DNA of 64,000 nucleotides from Enterococcaceae bacterium OF42-14pH9A (GCA_027692465.1 JAQEYU010000001.1:186001-250000), one strand, 5' to 3'; positions 50,730-60,810 are shown, counted from the stretch's first letter. Program-made: numbers and translations. The notes: a model not told the origin generated them from the sequence alone.

Positions 50730-50888
50730 GGGCGTGTCTGAAAACTCCCGTGGCAGATGTTTTGGTCCTTTTCACCGCGATCTACTCGTAAATGCGCAGT
50801 TTTGCACCACATAAGCTGCGCTTTACTCCTTGATTTCGGAAAAAAGTCCGCAAAAATCTGGATCCCCCCAGAGTTTTCAGACACACCC
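50730..50888 (-). repeat. palindromic MITE-like repeat, copy B
   Basis: GGGCGTGTCTGAAAACTC at 50730-50747, complement GAGTTTTCAGACACACCC at 50871-50888, flanked by TA on both sides (50728-50729, 50889-50890). It is the inverse-oriented twin of copy A, including the inner blocks CAGATTTTTGCGGAC, GGAGTAAAGCGCAGCTTATG and GTGAAAAGGACCAAAA. Confidence 0.88.
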
Positions 50889-50971
50889 TATTGCCGAAGC
50901 AGGCAACTGGAGGCTGGATTAAGAACTCAGGAGCTGCAGTGCCCGCTGTTTGGGTAAATGATCGAAATACC

Positions 50972-51024
50972 AAAAAGAAGCACCTGTCCAACTGGCAGCT
51001 CAGTCGGGCAGGTGCTTCTTTTTT
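50972..51024. terminator. bidirectional terminator between recN and DUF4044 gene
   Basis: AAGAAGCACCTG / CAGGTGCTTCTT with T runs on both strands. Confidence 0.85.
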
Positions 51025-51026
51025 GC

Positions 51027-51140
51027 TTACATAAAGCTCATCAATGCGGTCAAAACGACGCCGCCTACGGTCAGGATCAGCATCATCCAAATCACGATTT
51101 TTGTGATCTTGGAGAAAGTACTCGTCTTTTTTTCGTTCAT
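51027..51140 (-). CDS. DUF4044-like membrane micro-protein, 37 aa
   Basis: Reads MNEKKTSTFSKITKIVIW on the minus strand, then MMLILTVGGVVLTALMSFM: a short basic N-terminus followed by one membrane helix. This matches the tiny DUF4044 family of Lactobacillales. AAAGGATGG precedes ATG 51140, and a strong terminator follows the stop. Function unknown. Confidence 0.75.
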   Translation of the reverse strand: MNEKKTSTFSKITKIVIWMMLILTVGGVVLTALMSFM

Positions 51141-51221
51141 TTTTTATCCATCCTTTACGGGTCTTTGCAATGAACAGTGTAACCGCTATTGGCAGATACT
51201 TCAAGACAGGTCAGTCAAAAA

Positions 51222-52178
51222 TCACAAAAGATTCTTTTTTCTTAAAAATCGGACGGCCCAGATACACAAAGCCACCGTACCTGCCATAATCAGCAAAAAG
51301 GCGCCATCACTGTCGGCAAAGGGCAGTTTGACGTTCATGCCGTAGATTCCGCCAATGATCGTCGGAATCGTCAAGACGAGAGTCAAGGAGGTCAGGATCT
51401 TCATGATATTGTTGAGATTGTTGGAAACAATGGCAGAGAAGGTATCCGTCATTTGATTGACCAGTTTCATATAAATCCGTGAGGTGGTCACAGATTGCTT
51501 GGTCTCCACCAAAATGTCGTGGAGATGATTGTGATAGGCATGATGAGCATTGAACTCAGGTGTGCACCATAATTTTTTCAATGCCTCATAATTGGCAGAG
51601 GTGGCAGATTCAAAAAAGACCAGGCTTTTTTGAATATCCATGATCTGATACAGGCGCTTGTTTTCTGTGGAAATCTGGATTTGTGATTCCAGATGATTCA
51701 GCTGGTGATCGATCTCTTCCAAATGCTGATTGAAACTGAGGACCAGCTCCCATAGGATCATCAGCAAAATATTCATCCGAGGACTCATGTCATTTTGCAG
51801 GATTGGACTGTTCAACACCTGATCGAAAAAAGGCGGTCGATGCTTGGCGACACTGATCAGGTGTTTATCCGGTGTAATGATCAGCGAGAGGGGGTAGGTC
51901 TGGTATTGCAGATAGCCGCTGGGACTGGTAGTGACAAAGGGGAATTCCATCACCAGCAGAACCGGCCGTTTAAAAGTCTCTTGCTCCAAGCCTTCCGTCC
52001 GGGCGTTTTCCACGTCGTCCAATACAGCCGTCAGGTAATCTGAGGGCAGCTGGAATTGGCGACACAACTCAGTGATTTCCTCTTTGGTTGGATTTTCGGC
52101 ATGGAGCCATGAAACGTCGGCAGCGTTTTGTTGTACTTTTGTGATGGCATTGTCTGCCACCGCATAGTGAGTGATCAT
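51222..52178 (-). CDS. corA: CorA family magnesium transporter
   Basis: 318 residues. Cytoplasmic domain with long helices (ENKRLYQIMDIQKSLVFFES), pore helix, the GMN signature in IIGGIYGMNVKLPF, two C-terminal membrane segments and a basic tail. It takes up Mg2+ (or related divalent ions) as a pentamer. ATG 52178 is spaced nine to ten bases from AGAAGGA; ATG 52184 is also possible. Confidence 0.92.
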   Translation of the reverse strand: MITHYAVADNAITKVQQNAADVSWLHAENPTKEEITELCRQFQLPSDYLTAVLDDVENARTEGLEQETFKRPVLLVMEFPFVTTSPSGYLQYQTYPLSLIITPDKHLISVAKHRPPFFDQVLNSPILQNDMSPRMNILLMILWELVLSFNQHLEEIDHQLNHLESQIQISTENKRLYQIMDIQKSLVFFESATSANYEALKKLWCTPEFNAHHAYHNHLHDILVETKQSVTTSRIYMKLVNQMTDTFSAIVSNNLNNIMKILTSLTLVLTIPTIIGGIYGMNVKLPFADSDGAFLLIMAGTVALCIWAVRFLRKKNLL

Positions 52179-52500
52179 TGTCATCCGTCCTTCTTGAATC
52201 GTTTATTGAAAATAATGTGAAAATAACTCTTCAGCTCGTCAGCGACCGAACAAAGACCGGTCAACGGTATGAATTTTTAAAAGAACTGAAACATTCATGT
52301 AATGAAAATGAAGTATAGTTAGCCTGTTATGGCAGGATTTTCCTGGCCGCCGCAAAAAGAAAAGGCTGGTCCTGTCCGAAAAAAGAGCCGAACCGCATTG
52401 TTAAAAGCTGATTTTCAGCCTCGTCTTTGGCAACAGTGTTTTAAAAGACGAGTGATCTTTAGCGAGCTGCGGTAGCGGGATCTGCTGCAAAGGAGTGCTT
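52179..52500. other. intergenic region between corA and the division cluster
   Basis: It holds divergent starts and no gene. A TATAGT at about 52315 with a weak -35 is a poor promoter candidate. The CTGTCCGAAAAAAGAGCC at about 52374 and the following inverted segments only faintly recall the palindromic repeat family. Confidence 0.35.
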
Positions 52501-52872
52501 ATGAATACAACTTTTCACCCGATCATGATTTTATGGTACGTATTTCCTGTGATCGTCTTATTGGCTGCCAGTTATCTGACCTCGGCGTTGTCACTGAAAA
52601 AAAGATGGCAGATCAAAGGTGCCGATCTGGCCGTTCCTTTTCTGTGGCTGGGGCTGCACCAGATCTCCGTGAACAGCTTTTCAATTTCCATTTTACCTTA
52701 TTTCGTGATTTCAGTGCTGGTTTTAGGCATCTTGTTGGTGATATTTCAAGCTTACTATTACGGAGAGATCACTTATAAGCGTTACTTTAAGATGCTCTGG
52801 CGCCTTATTTTTCTCTTTACGCTGTTGTCTTATCTGCTGCTGGTTGTAGTGGATATCGTACATTATTTATAA
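52501..52872 (+). CDS. DUF3397 family membrane protein
   Basis: 123 residues with four membrane helices (about 7-27, 41-58, 63-83, 97-118). The conserved pattern KKRWQIKGADLAVPFLWLGLH and QAYYYGEITYKRYFKMLWR identifies DUF3397, which commonly sits directly before mraZ in Lactobacillales. Function unknown; place suggests a link with envelope growth. AAGGAGTGCTT precedes the ATG. Confidence 0.88.
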   Translation: MNTTFHPIMILWYVFPVIVLLAASYLTSALSLKKRWQIKGADLAVPFLWLGLHQISVNSFSISILPYFVISVLVLGILLVIFQAYYYGEITYKRYFKMLWRLIFLFTLLSYLLLVVVDIVHYL

Positions 52873-52965
52873 ATAATTCAAGACTTTTAGAAGTCTCTCA
52901 GGCCTTGAAAAACGCTTGTTTCCAATTTGGTTAAAAAAAGTCAGACAACTTTCCAGACACTTTTG

Positions 52966-53020
52966 TATAAAAAGTGGTAGGAAGTGGGGGATTGTGGTAG
53001 ACTGTGTATATCGAGTGGAG
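52966..53020 (+). promoter_or_regulatory. MraZ operator array with -10 region
   Basis: GTGG occurs at exact 10-base steps: 52974, 52984, 52994, (GTGT at 53004) and 53014, in the format AAAGTGG-N3 known for MraZ sites. A TATAAA at 52966-52971 just upstream can serve as -10. This is the expected autoregulatory site for the division cluster. Confidence 0.78.
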
Positions 53021-53038
53021 ACAGGGGGTTATTTGTCG

Positions 53039-53470
53039 ATGTTTATGGGCGAATTTCAGCATACGATAGATACCAAAGGCCGCCTGATCGTCCCGTCAAA
53101 ACTCCGGGAACAACTGGGTGAGAAATTCATTGTGACTCGGGGCTTGGATGGCTGTTTATTCGGTTATCCACTGACAGAATGGGAAAAGCTGGAGGAAAAG
53201 CTCAACGAAATGCCATTAGCGAAAAAGGATGCCCGTACTTTTGTCCGCTTTTTTTACTCCGCTGCCACCGAATGCGAGATCGATAAACAAGGCCGGATCA
53301 ATATTCCCCAGACGTTACGTAACCATGCCGGGTTGACCAAGAATTGTGTCATTACCGGAGTGGCCAACCGTATCGAGATCTGGGACGAAGAAAAGTGGCA
53401 GGCATTTTCTGAAGAAGCGGAAGCCAGCTTTGATGAGATTGCCGAAACGATGATTGATTTCGGACTGTAA
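53039..53470 (+). CDS. mraZ: transcriptional regulator MraZ
   Basis: 143 residues with two SpoVT/AbrB-like halves: [20 protein letters not shown] and [20 protein letters not shown] (the DxKGR signature in each). It binds GTGG repeats and represses the dcw cluster. ATG 53039 follows CAGGGGGTT; the longer frame to 52916 would cover the operator array and was rejected. Confidence 0.95.
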   Translation: MFMGEFQHTIDTKGRLIVPSKLREQLGEKFIVTRGLDGCLFGYPLTEWEKLEEKLNEMPLAKKDARTFVRFFYSAATECEIDKQGRINIPQTLRNHAGLTKNCVITGVANRIEIWDEEKWQAFSEEAEASFDEIAETMIDFGL

Positions 53471-53488
53471 AACAGAAAGAGGAGCCCC

Positions 53489-54442
53489 ATGAGTGAGGAT
53501 TTTCAACATTATACTGTTATGAAAAAAGAAACCGTGGACGGATTGAACATCAAACCTGACGGCGTCTATGTCGATTGTACGTTGGGCGGAGCCGGACACA
53601 GTGAATACCTCCTCAGTCTGTTGGGACCGGCAGGGCATCTTTATTGTTTTGACCAGGATCAAAAAGCGCTGGACCATGCCAAAGTCCGCTTGGCCAAGTA
53701 TGTTACAGACGGTCAGGTGACTTTTATCAAGAGTAATTTCCGCTATTTAAAAGAAGCGCTGCTGAATCATGAGGTCTTCAAAGTTGACGGTATTCTGTAT
53801 GATCTGGGGGTTTCTTCTCCCCAGTTGGATGAAGCAGAACGCGGCTTCAGCTACCATCAGGACGCTCCTTTGGACATGCGTATGGATCAGAGTGCTGATT
53901 TTTCTGCCTACAATGTAATCAATGAATACGACTACCATCAATTGGTCAAAATCTTCTTCCGCTACGGTGAGGAGAAGTTTTCCAAACAGATTGCCCGCAA
54001 AATCGAAGAGGCCCGGACCCACGCTCCTATTGAAACTACCGGTGAACTGGTGGACCTGATCAAAGAAGCAATCCCGGCGCCGGCCCGCAGAAAAGGCGGT
54101 CATCCTGCCAAGCGGGTTTTTCAAGCTGTGCGGATCGCGGTCAACGATGAACTGGGAGCTGTGGAGGATTCGTTGGAGGACGCAATTGATCTGCTGAGCA
54201 AAGACGGTCGCGTATCGGTCATTACCTTCCATTCGCTGGAGGACCGGATCGTCAAAACGATTTTTAAAGAACACAGCACGCCAAAAGATTTGCCACCGGG
54301 CCTGCCGGTAGTGCCGGAAGAATTTCAACCGGAACTCAAGGTGATCACCCGCAAGCCGATTGTTGCCGGTGCAGAAGAGCTGTCAGAAAACAATCGCTCC
54401 CGCAGTGCCAAACTACGGATCGCTGAAAAAGTCAAAGACTGA
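53489..54442 (+). CDS. rsmH: 16S rRNA m4C1402 methyltransferase
   Basis: 317 residues. [13 protein letters not shown], the SAM loop [38 protein letters not shown] and the C-terminal [10 protein letters not shown] and [14 protein letters not shown] are the full MraW/RsmH pattern. AAAGAGGAG precedes the ATG. Confidence 0.96.
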   Translation: MSEDFQHYTVMKKETVDGLNIKPDGVYVDCTLGGAGHSEYLLSLLGPAGHLYCFDQDQKALDHAKVRLAKYVTDGQVTFIKSNFRYLKEALLNHEVFKVDGILYDLGVSSPQLDEAERGFSYHQDAPLDMRMDQSADFSAYNVINEYDYHQLVKIFFRYGEEKFSKQIARKIEEARTHAPIETTGELVDLIKEAIPAPARRKGGHPAKRVFQAVRIAVNDELGAVEDSLEDAIDLLSKDGRVSVITFHSLEDRIVKTIFKEHSTPKDLPPGLPVVPEEFQPELKVITRKPIVAGAEELSENNRSRSAKLRIAEKVKD

Positions 54443-54517
54443 GGATTGGAATTCTGCTGCCGGGAGTATTTCGATCACGGAACAAATACATGTACTAACT
54501 GGAGAGGAGTATCGCAC

Positions 54518-54919
54518 ATGGCTGAAGTCAAAAAGCTGCCGGAATTTGAATACGAATATCAAGAAACCCCTTCGCCGCAGCAGCCTGTGCAAACACCGCC
54601 TAAACGCCCGGATATCATCAAGATTCCTGCTTCGCCGGCTCGTCGGCTGAAACGGATCAGCAAGTTTGAAAAGCTGATTGGAATCTTCTTGTTGTTTTCA
54701 GTGGTGGGATTGGCGATCCTGACCGTTTATGTTCGTACGGATATCAGCCAATTGGAACACGAAATCTCTCAAATCGAGGCACAAACCAATCTGAAAGGAC
54801 AGGAAAAGCTGCGCCTGGAGCAGGAAAAAGCTGAGCTTTCCAAGACAGAGCGGATCAAAGAAGTTGCCGAAGAAGCCGGTTTGAAGATCAACGACGATAA
54901 TTTGAGGACAGTGAAGTAA
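54518..54919 (+). CDS. ftsL: cell division protein FtsL
   Basis: 133 residues. Cytoplasmic N-terminus (1-55, P-rich), one membrane helix (about 58-78, LIGIFLLFSVVGLAILTVYV), then a leucine-zipper-like coiled coil (QLEHEISQIEAQ; EQEKAELSKTERIKEVAEEA). It bridges DivIB and DivIC/FtsB at the septum. ATG 54518 follows GGAGAGGAG; the frame is open upstream without support. Confidence 0.92.
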   Translation: MAEVKKLPEFEYEYQETPSPQQPVQTPPKRPDIIKIPASPARRLKRISKFEKLIGIFLLFSVVGLAILTVYVRTDISQLEHEISQIEAQTNLKGQEKLRLEQEKAELSKTERIKEVAEEAGLKINDDNLRTVK

Positions 54920-57136
54920 ATGCGTTTTAAGCGAATCAGAAATTTTTTCAAAAAAAAGAATTCAACCCCGCGGAACAATCGCAAAAAAGTAGGTATCCTG
55001 TTGTTTGCTACGAGTATTGGATTGTTCTTTTTGTTTGCCGCCCGCTTGACTTATGTGGTAGTGGTGGGTGATGTAGCAGGACATTCATTAAAAGAAATGA
55101 CGGCCAACCTGTATCAGGGTTCGCGAGTCGTCAAAGCCAAACGAGGGACCATCTATGATCGCAACGGTGTCGTGATTGCGGAAGATGCGACCTCGTATTC
55201 GATTTATATCGTCTTATGGGATACCTACGTTTCCGGAAAAACGAAATTATATGCCGAGGAAAAAAACTTCGATAAAATCGCCGATGTGCTGCAAGAACAG
55301 CTGGGCTCCAAAAAAGCGGATGTGCTCACCGCTTTGGAAAACGGCAAGAAAAACAATGCTTATCAGATCGAATTGGGCACTGAAACGAAGAATCTGACTC
55401 TCGAAAAAAAGAAAAAGATTGAAGAAGCGTTGAAGGGTGATCCTGATGATGATAAAGATGATATCGCCGGTGTCTATTTCAAAGATCATCCCAATCGCAT
55501 CTATCCTAACGGCATTTTTGCCTCGCATTTGATCGGCTACACGGATACTGAGGTAAAAGATAATCAGGAAAATGTCGTGGGGCGTATGGGAATTGAAAAG
55601 GCCTATGACGATATCCTGAAGGGAACTGACGGTAAAATCGTCTACCAACAGGACAATTATCAGAACCCGTTGCCGGGAACGGTTGCTGAAGAAAAGCCTG
55701 CCAAAGATGGCCAGGATATCTACACGACTTTGGACAGTCGGCTGCAGCTTTACCTGGAAAGCCTGGTGGATGAAACTTTCGCCGAATACAAGCCGGAAAA
55801 TATGACGGCTATGCTGGTGGAAGCGAAGACCGGACAAATCGTTTCTTTGACGCAGCGACCGACCTTCAATCCTGAAACCAAGGCAGGGACCGAAAAAGAG
55901 GGCTTTAACTGGATGAATCTTCTGGTTGAAGACCATTACGAGCCCGGCTCTACGATGAAGCTCATGACGGTCGCAACAGCAATCGATCAGGGCGTGTTCA
56001 ACGAAAATGAGACCTTTTTGTCTGGTGAGATCAAAGTTGCCGATACTACGATCCGTGACCACGATTTAGGAGCCAAAGGGATCCTGACCATGCGTCAGGC
56101 GTTATCCTGGTCCTCAAACGTGGGGATGGTGACCTTGGAAGAGCGAATGAGTGATGCATTGCAGCAGCATTTGAAATACTTCGGTTTTGGTACCAGTACT
56201 TATTCCGGCCTGCCTTCGGAAAACGCCGGCACGCTGCCAACGGACAATGTCGTCGACAAAGCCATGAGTTCGTTTGGTCAAGCAATCAACGTTACCAACT
56301 TTCAGATGATGCGAGCTTTTACAGCCATTGCCAATGATGGTAAGATGCTGAAGCCCCAATATATCTCCAAAATCGTTAATCCCGAAACCAACAAAGAAAA
56401 AGTTTTTCAAACAGAAGTCGTAGGAAATCCTGTTTCTGCCGACGCAGCCAAAAAAGTTCGTGAGTATATGGTTGATGTGACCCAAAGCGCTGACTACGGT
56501 TCGGCGTACGGCGTCTATGACGTGCCGGGATACAACATTGGCGGGAAAACCGGGACAGCTCAGATCTACAATGCTGAGACCGGAACGTATTATGATACCG
56601 GCAGCAACTACCTGTATTCAATCGTTGAAATGATTCCGGCTGAAGAACCGGAGTACATTTTGTACATGACAATCAAGAAACCGGAAAAATGGTCGCAAAA
56701 GGCACTGGGACACATCGGCAATCCGCTTTTAAAACGAGCAATGGACTTCAAAGAAAGCGAAGAGCCGCAGCCTTCGGAAAAAGAAGAAGAAAAGATTGCC
56801 GTGGCGGACTACCGCAAACTGGCTGTCGATACCGCAGCGGCAGATGTTAGTCGTTCCGGACTGGTACCGGTAGTTATCGGTACCGGCAAGGAGGTGGCGG
56901 CACAATCCACACCTCAAGGAACGGAATTGCTGCCTTCCGAGAAATTGATCCTGAAGACTGACGGCAGCGATTTTTATATGCCTGATACCACCGGCTGGTC
57001 AAAAGCCGATCTGATGAAAATCGGAAAACTTTTTGATATTGAAGTAAAATTTGAAGGTGAAGGGTATTGTGTTGCCCAGAGTATCAAGCCGTATGAACGG
57101 ATTGAAGGCAAGACGCTGACTTTTACCTTGAAATAA
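54920..57136 (+). CDS. division transpeptidase (class B PBP with PASTA)
   Basis: 738 residues, directly after ftsL. Short cytoplasmic part, membrane helix (about 26-47), dimerisation domain (KAKRGTIYDRNGVVIAEDAT), transpeptidase domain with SxxK in EPGSTMKLM (about 342), SSN in ALSWSSNVG, KTG in GGKTGTAQI (about 542), and C-terminal PASTA region (VDTAAADVSRSGLVPVVI; YMPDTTGWSKADLMKIGKL). Equivalent by place to enterococcal PbpC / FtsI-type PBP2b, which builds septal peptidoglycan. Confidence 0.94.
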   Translation: MRFKRIRNFFKKKNSTPRNNRKKVGILLFATSIGLFFLFAARLTYVVVVGDVAGHSLKEMTANLYQGSRVVKAKRGTIYDRNGVVIAEDATSYSIYIVLWDTYVSGKTKLYAEEKNFDKIADVLQEQLGSKKADVLTALENGKKNNAYQIELGTETKNLTLEKKKKIEEALKGDPDDDKDDIAGVYFKDHPNRIYPNGIFASHLIGYTDTEVKDNQENVVGRMGIEKAYDDILKGTDGKIVYQQDNYQNPLPGTVAEEKPAKDGQDIYTTLDSRLQLYLESLVDETFAEYKPENMTAMLVEAKTGQIVSLTQRPTFNPETKAGTEKEGFNWMNLLVEDHYEPGSTMKLMTVATAIDQGVFNENETFLSGEIKVADTTIRDHDLGAKGILTMRQALSWSSNVGMVTLEERMSDALQQHLKYFGFGTSTYSGLPSENAGTLPTDNVVDKAMSSFGQAINVTNFQMMRAFTAIANDGKMLKPQYISKIVNPETNKEKVFQTEVVGNPVSADAAKKVREYMVDVTQSADYGSAYGVYDVPGYNIGGKTGTAQIYNAETGTYYDTGSNYLYSIVEMIPAEEPEYILYMTIKKPEKWSQKALGHIGNPLLKRAMDFKESEEPQPSEKEEEKIAVADYRKLAVDTAAADVSRSGLVPVVIGTGKEVAAQSTPQGTELLPSEKLILKTDGSDFYMPDTTGWSKADLMKIGKLFDIEVKFEGEGYCVAQSIKPYERIEGKTLTFTLK

Positions 57137-57167
57137 AACGAGCAGTAAATTGAGGAGTAGTTGAATC

Positions 57168-58130
57168 ATGGAATGGACCCAAATGATCATACCCGTCGTC
57201 AGCAGTTTTGCGATGACATTTTCAGTGATGCCGTTGTTTATCGGCTATTTTCAAATGAAACGCTATGGCCAGGAGATCAGAAAAGAAGGACCCAACTGGC
57301 ATCAGGCCAAGGCCGGCACCCCTACGATGGGCGGTTTTGTCTTTTTGATTGGGATCCTGCTGACTGCCGTTTGGGTAGCTGCCTGGCGAAATGTCCTGAC
57401 GCCGAACTTGTTCATTTTGTTGTTCATCATGGTGCTTTATGGATTGTTGGGTTTTCTTGATGATTTCATCAAGATTTTTAAAAAACGCAACGAAGGGCTG
57501 ACGTCAAAACAAAAACTCATCGGACAGATCGCCGGTGCGGTGGTCTTTTATGTGGTCTATCTTTTGGACGGAAATGCTAATGTGCTGAATGTCTTCGGCT
57601 TTGACCTGAACCTTTCTTACGTCTACGGTCTCTTTGTTTTGTTCTGGCTAGTGGGCTTCTCAAATGCCACCAATCTGACCGACGGGATCGACGGACTTTT
57701 AAGCGGCCTGGGGATCATTTCCTTTGGCGCCTATGGAATTATTGCTTTTCATCAACAGCAAATTGACGTATTATTGATTTGCTTGAGTGTGATTGGCGGA
57801 TTGGTGGGCTTTTTCCCATATAATCGCAAACCGGCAAAGATTTTCATGGGTGATGTGGGTTCTTTGGCTTTGGGCGGACTTTTGGCAGCAATCTCGATTC
57901 TGCTGCACCAGGAATGGACTCTGCTGTTGATCGGCCTCGTCTATGTAGTAGAAACTGCCAGTGTGATGCTGCAGGTTACCTACTTCAAAAAGACTCGTAA
58001 ACGTCTCTTCAAGATGGCTCCTTACCATCATCATCTCGAGATGAGCGGCTGGAGCGAGTGGAAGATCGATATCATCTTTTGGGGGATCGCAGTCGTTATG
58101 TCTGCCATCACACTCTTAATCGTCTTGTAG
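57168..58130 (+). CDS. mraY: phospho-MurNAc-pentapeptide transferase MraY
   Basis: 320 residues, about ten membrane helices. GTPTMGGFVFLIG, FLDDFIKIFKKRNEGLTSKQ (Mg-binding Asp pair), NLTDGIDGLLSGLG, IFMGDVGSLALGG and PYHHHLEMSGWSEWKI are conserved. It forms lipid I on undecaprenyl phosphate. ATG 57168 follows GAGGAGTAGTTGAATC. Confidence 0.96.
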   Translation: MEWTQMIIPVVSSFAMTFSVMPLFIGYFQMKRYGQEIRKEGPNWHQAKAGTPTMGGFVFLIGILLTAVWVAAWRNVLTPNLFILLFIMVLYGLLGFLDDFIKIFKKRNEGLTSKQKLIGQIAGAVVFYVVYLLDGNANVLNVFGFDLNLSYVYGLFVLFWLVGFSNATNLTDGIDGLLSGLGIISFGAYGIIAFHQQQIDVLLICLSVIGGLVGFFPYNRKPAKIFMGDVGSLALGGLLAAISILLHQEWTLLLIGLVYVVETASVMLQVTYFKKTRKRLFKMAPYHHHLEMSGWSEWKIDIIFWGIAVVMSAITLLIVL

Positions 58131-58143
58131 GAGCTGAATTGAA

Positions 58144-59514
58144 ATGAAACAAATCACAGACTATCAAAATAAAAAAGTTCTTGTGCTGGGATTAGCCAAG
58201 AGTGGATTCAGTGCGGCCAAATTGCTTCATGATTTGGGCGCACTTGTTACCGTTAACGACGGTAAACCATTCGACGAGAATCCGGAAGCACAAGATCTTT
58301 TGGCGTTGGGGATCAAAGTGATCACCGGCAGCCATCCGATCGAATTGCTGGATGAAGACTTCTCACTGATGGTGAAAAATCCCGGCATCCCCTATACCCA
58401 GCCGCTGGTACAACGAGCAATCGAAAAGGGGATACCGGTCATCACGGAAGTCGAGCTGGCTTATGAAATCAGCGAGTGTCCAATCATCGGCATCACCGGT
58501 ACCAATGGGAAAACGACGACGACGACCATGATCGCCGATATTCTCAATCAGGGAATGACTGCAGGAACCGCTCGGCTGTCCGGTAATATCGGCTTTCCGG
58601 CCAGCAGTGTGGCACAATCTGCGGCAAAAGAAGACATCTTGGTCATGGAACTTTCCAGTTTTCAATTGTTGGGCATTACGAAATTTCACCCGGAGATTGC
58701 GGTTATCACCAATCTTTTTTCGGCTCATCTGGACTATCATGGCAGTCGGGAAGAGTATGTCAAAGCCAAGTGGCATATCCAGCAGAATATGACCGCAGCC
58801 GATACGTTGATCTTGAATTGGCGGCAAAGCGAGCTGCGGCAGCTGGCTGACGACACACAGGCTGCTGTTCTGCCGTTTTCTTCTGCTGGAAAAGTCGACG
58901 GCGCCTACCTGTCAGACGGGGTTCTTTATTTCAAAGATGAGATAATCATGCCGGCGAACCGCTTAGGCGTTCCCGGTAACCACAATATCGAGAATGCTCT
59001 TGCAGCAATCGCCGTAGGTAAAACCAGAGGCATCCCTACCGCTGCTATCGTTGCGGCATTGTCAAGCTTTACCGGCGTCCCCCACCGCACACAGTTTGTC
59101 ACCCGCTTCAACGACCGGAGCTTTTTCAATGATTCCAAGGCTACGAATATCCTGGCTACCGAGATGGCGCTGGGGGGCTTTGATCACAGCAAGCTGATCC
59201 TGTTGGCCGGCGGATTAGATCGAGGCAACGGGTTTGATGAACTTGTCCCTTCGTTGACAGGAGTCAAAGCTGTCGTTTTGTTCGGTGAAACCAAAGACAA
59301 ATTAGCCGCGGCGGCCGCGACGGCAGGGATAAAAACCATCTTGTTCGCGGAAAATGCCGAAGCAGCCGTGCCGGTGGCATATGAGGCCAGTGATGCAGGG
59401 GATACGATCTTGCTATCACCGGCTAACGCTTCCTGGGACCAATACAAGAACTTCGAAATCCGCGGCGACAAATACATGGCAGCCATCCATGAACTGGCAG
59501 CTTCTCAGCAGTGA
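58144..59514 (+). CDS. murD: UDP-MurNAc-L-Ala:D-Glu ligase MurD
   Basis: 456 residues. [18 protein letters not shown] start, ATP loop [17 protein letters not shown] (about 118), [28 protein letters not shown] and [19 protein letters not shown]. It adds D-glutamate to the muramyl precursor in the cytoplasm. AGGAGCTGAATTGAA precedes the ATG. Confidence 0.96.
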   Translation: MKQITDYQNKKVLVLGLAKSGFSAAKLLHDLGALVTVNDGKPFDENPEAQDLLALGIKVITGSHPIELLDEDFSLMVKNPGIPYTQPLVQRAIEKGIPVITEVELAYEISECPIIGITGTNGKTTTTTMIADILNQGMTAGTARLSGNIGFPASSVAQSAAKEDILVMELSSFQLLGITKFHPEIAVITNLFSAHLDYHGSREEYVKAKWHIQQNMTAADTLILNWRQSELRQLADDTQAAVLPFSSAGKVDGAYLSDGVLYFKDEIIMPANRLGVPGNHNIENALAAIAVGKTRGIPTAAIVAALSSFTGVPHRTQFVTRFNDRSFFNDSKATNILATEMALGGFDHSKLILLAGGLDRGNGFDELVPSLTGVKAVVLFGETKDKLAAAAATAGIKTILFAENAEAAVPVAYEASDAGDTILLSPANASWDQYKNFEIRGDKYMAAIHELAASQQ

Positions 59515-59557
59515 GCTGAAGCTGCGACATCTTAATACAGAAATGAGCGAATAATAA

Positions 59558-60652
59558 GTGAAAATTTTAGTGACCGGCGGCGGGACAGGCGGACATATTT
59601 ATCCTGCGCTGGCTTATGTGGAACACGTCAAAAAGATTGATCCGACTGCTGAATTCATGTATGTCGGCGCTAAGCGGGGATTGGAAAACAAGATCTTGCC
59701 GAAAACGGATATTCCTTTCAAAACCTTGGAAATCCAAGGATTCAAGCGCAGTTTGAGTCCGGCCAACTTCAAAACGATCCAGCTTTTTTTGAAAAGTATC
59801 AAGGAAGCCAAAACGATTCTCCGCGATTTTGCTCCGGATGTTGTGATTGGAACCGGCGGGTACGCTTCCGGTGCGGTGGTTTATGCGGCTGCTAAATTGA
59901 AGATTCCCACCATCATCCATGAACAAAACAGCGTGCCCGGGATTACTAACAAGTTTTTGAGCCGTTATGCCGACCGGATTGCGGTTGCTTTTCCGGATGC
60001 AGCTGCTTTTTTCCCGCAAGAAAAAACAGTAGTGGTGGGAAATCCTCGTGCGAGTGAAGTTGCCGATGTGGCACCATCAGGGATCTTGACCGAATATGAC
60101 TTATCGTCGGATCTTGCGACAGTGTTGATTTTCGGCGGCAGTCAAGGGGCTTATAAATTGAACCAGGCGATGGCTGAAGCGATTCCGTTGTTTGCCGGAA
60201 AGCATTATCAGGTACTCTATGCCTCTGGCGACCGTTATTTTGAAGAAATCCAAGAAAACCCTAAAATCGACTGGCAGCAATTGACAAATGTCAGCGTCCG
60301 CCCCTATATTGATAAGATGGCTGAAGTCATGGTCAACTGTCAGCTTTTGATTGGTCGGGCCGGTGCTACGTCGATTGCTGAATTCACCGCTTTGGGGCTG
60401 CCGGCGATCTTGATCCCCAGTCCCCATGTGACGAATGATCAGCAGACAAAAAATGCTGTCAGTCTGGTGAAAGCCGGCGCAGTCAAAATGTTGACCGATG
60501 ACGAATTAACCGGCAGTCTGCTGGTGGAGACGATTGATGAGATCATGTCAAATGAAGCTCTCAGACAACAGATGGCAGCGGCTTCCCGAAAAGAAGGGAT
60601 CCCTGATGCGGCCGAGCGTCTGCAAAAGCTGGTCAAAGAAATCGTCAAATAA
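59558..60652 (+). CDS. murG: lipid II synthase MurG
   Basis: 364 residues from a GTG start ([20 protein letters not shown]). [43 protein letters not shown] and [19 protein letters not shown] are the GT28 signatures. It adds GlcNAc to lipid I at the inner membrane face. The Shine-Dalgarno is poor, so translation may depend on coupling with the preceding gene 43 bases upstream. Confidence 0.95.
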   Translation: MKILVTGGGTGGHIYPALAYVEHVKKIDPTAEFMYVGAKRGLENKILPKTDIPFKTLEIQGFKRSLSPANFKTIQLFLKSIKEAKTILRDFAPDVVIGTGGYASGAVVYAAAKLKIPTIIHEQNSVPGITNKFLSRYADRIAVAFPDAAAFFPQEKTVVVGNPRASEVADVAPSGILTEYDLSSDLATVLIFGGSQGAYKLNQAMAEAIPLFAGKHYQVLYASGDRYFEEIQENPKIDWQQLTNVSVRPYIDKMAEVMVNCQLLIGRAGATSIAEFTALGLPAILIPSPHVTNDQQTKNAVSLVKAGAVKMLTDDELTGSLLVETIDEIMSNEALRQQMAAASRKEGIPDAAERLQKLVKEIVK

Positions 60653-60655
60653 ACC

Positions 60656-60810
60656 GGCGTATCTGAAAATGCCGGCGAGACAGGTGTTACCGATAATCTG
60701 AGGTGGAGCTTTGCTTTATGGGCCGTACTTTATGGCTCTCATAAATGTTGCACTGGGATGATAACACCTCAGAAAAATACGAGAGCTCGCTGGAGTTTTC
60801 AGATACACCA
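60656..60810 (-). repeat. palindromic repeat, copy C, between murG and divIB
   Basis: Ends GGCGTATCTGAAAA (left) and TTTTCAGATACACC (right) pair with each other. Length 155 bases, the same as copies A and B, but the body is diverged. It fills nearly all the gap between murG and divIB. Confidence 0.65.
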
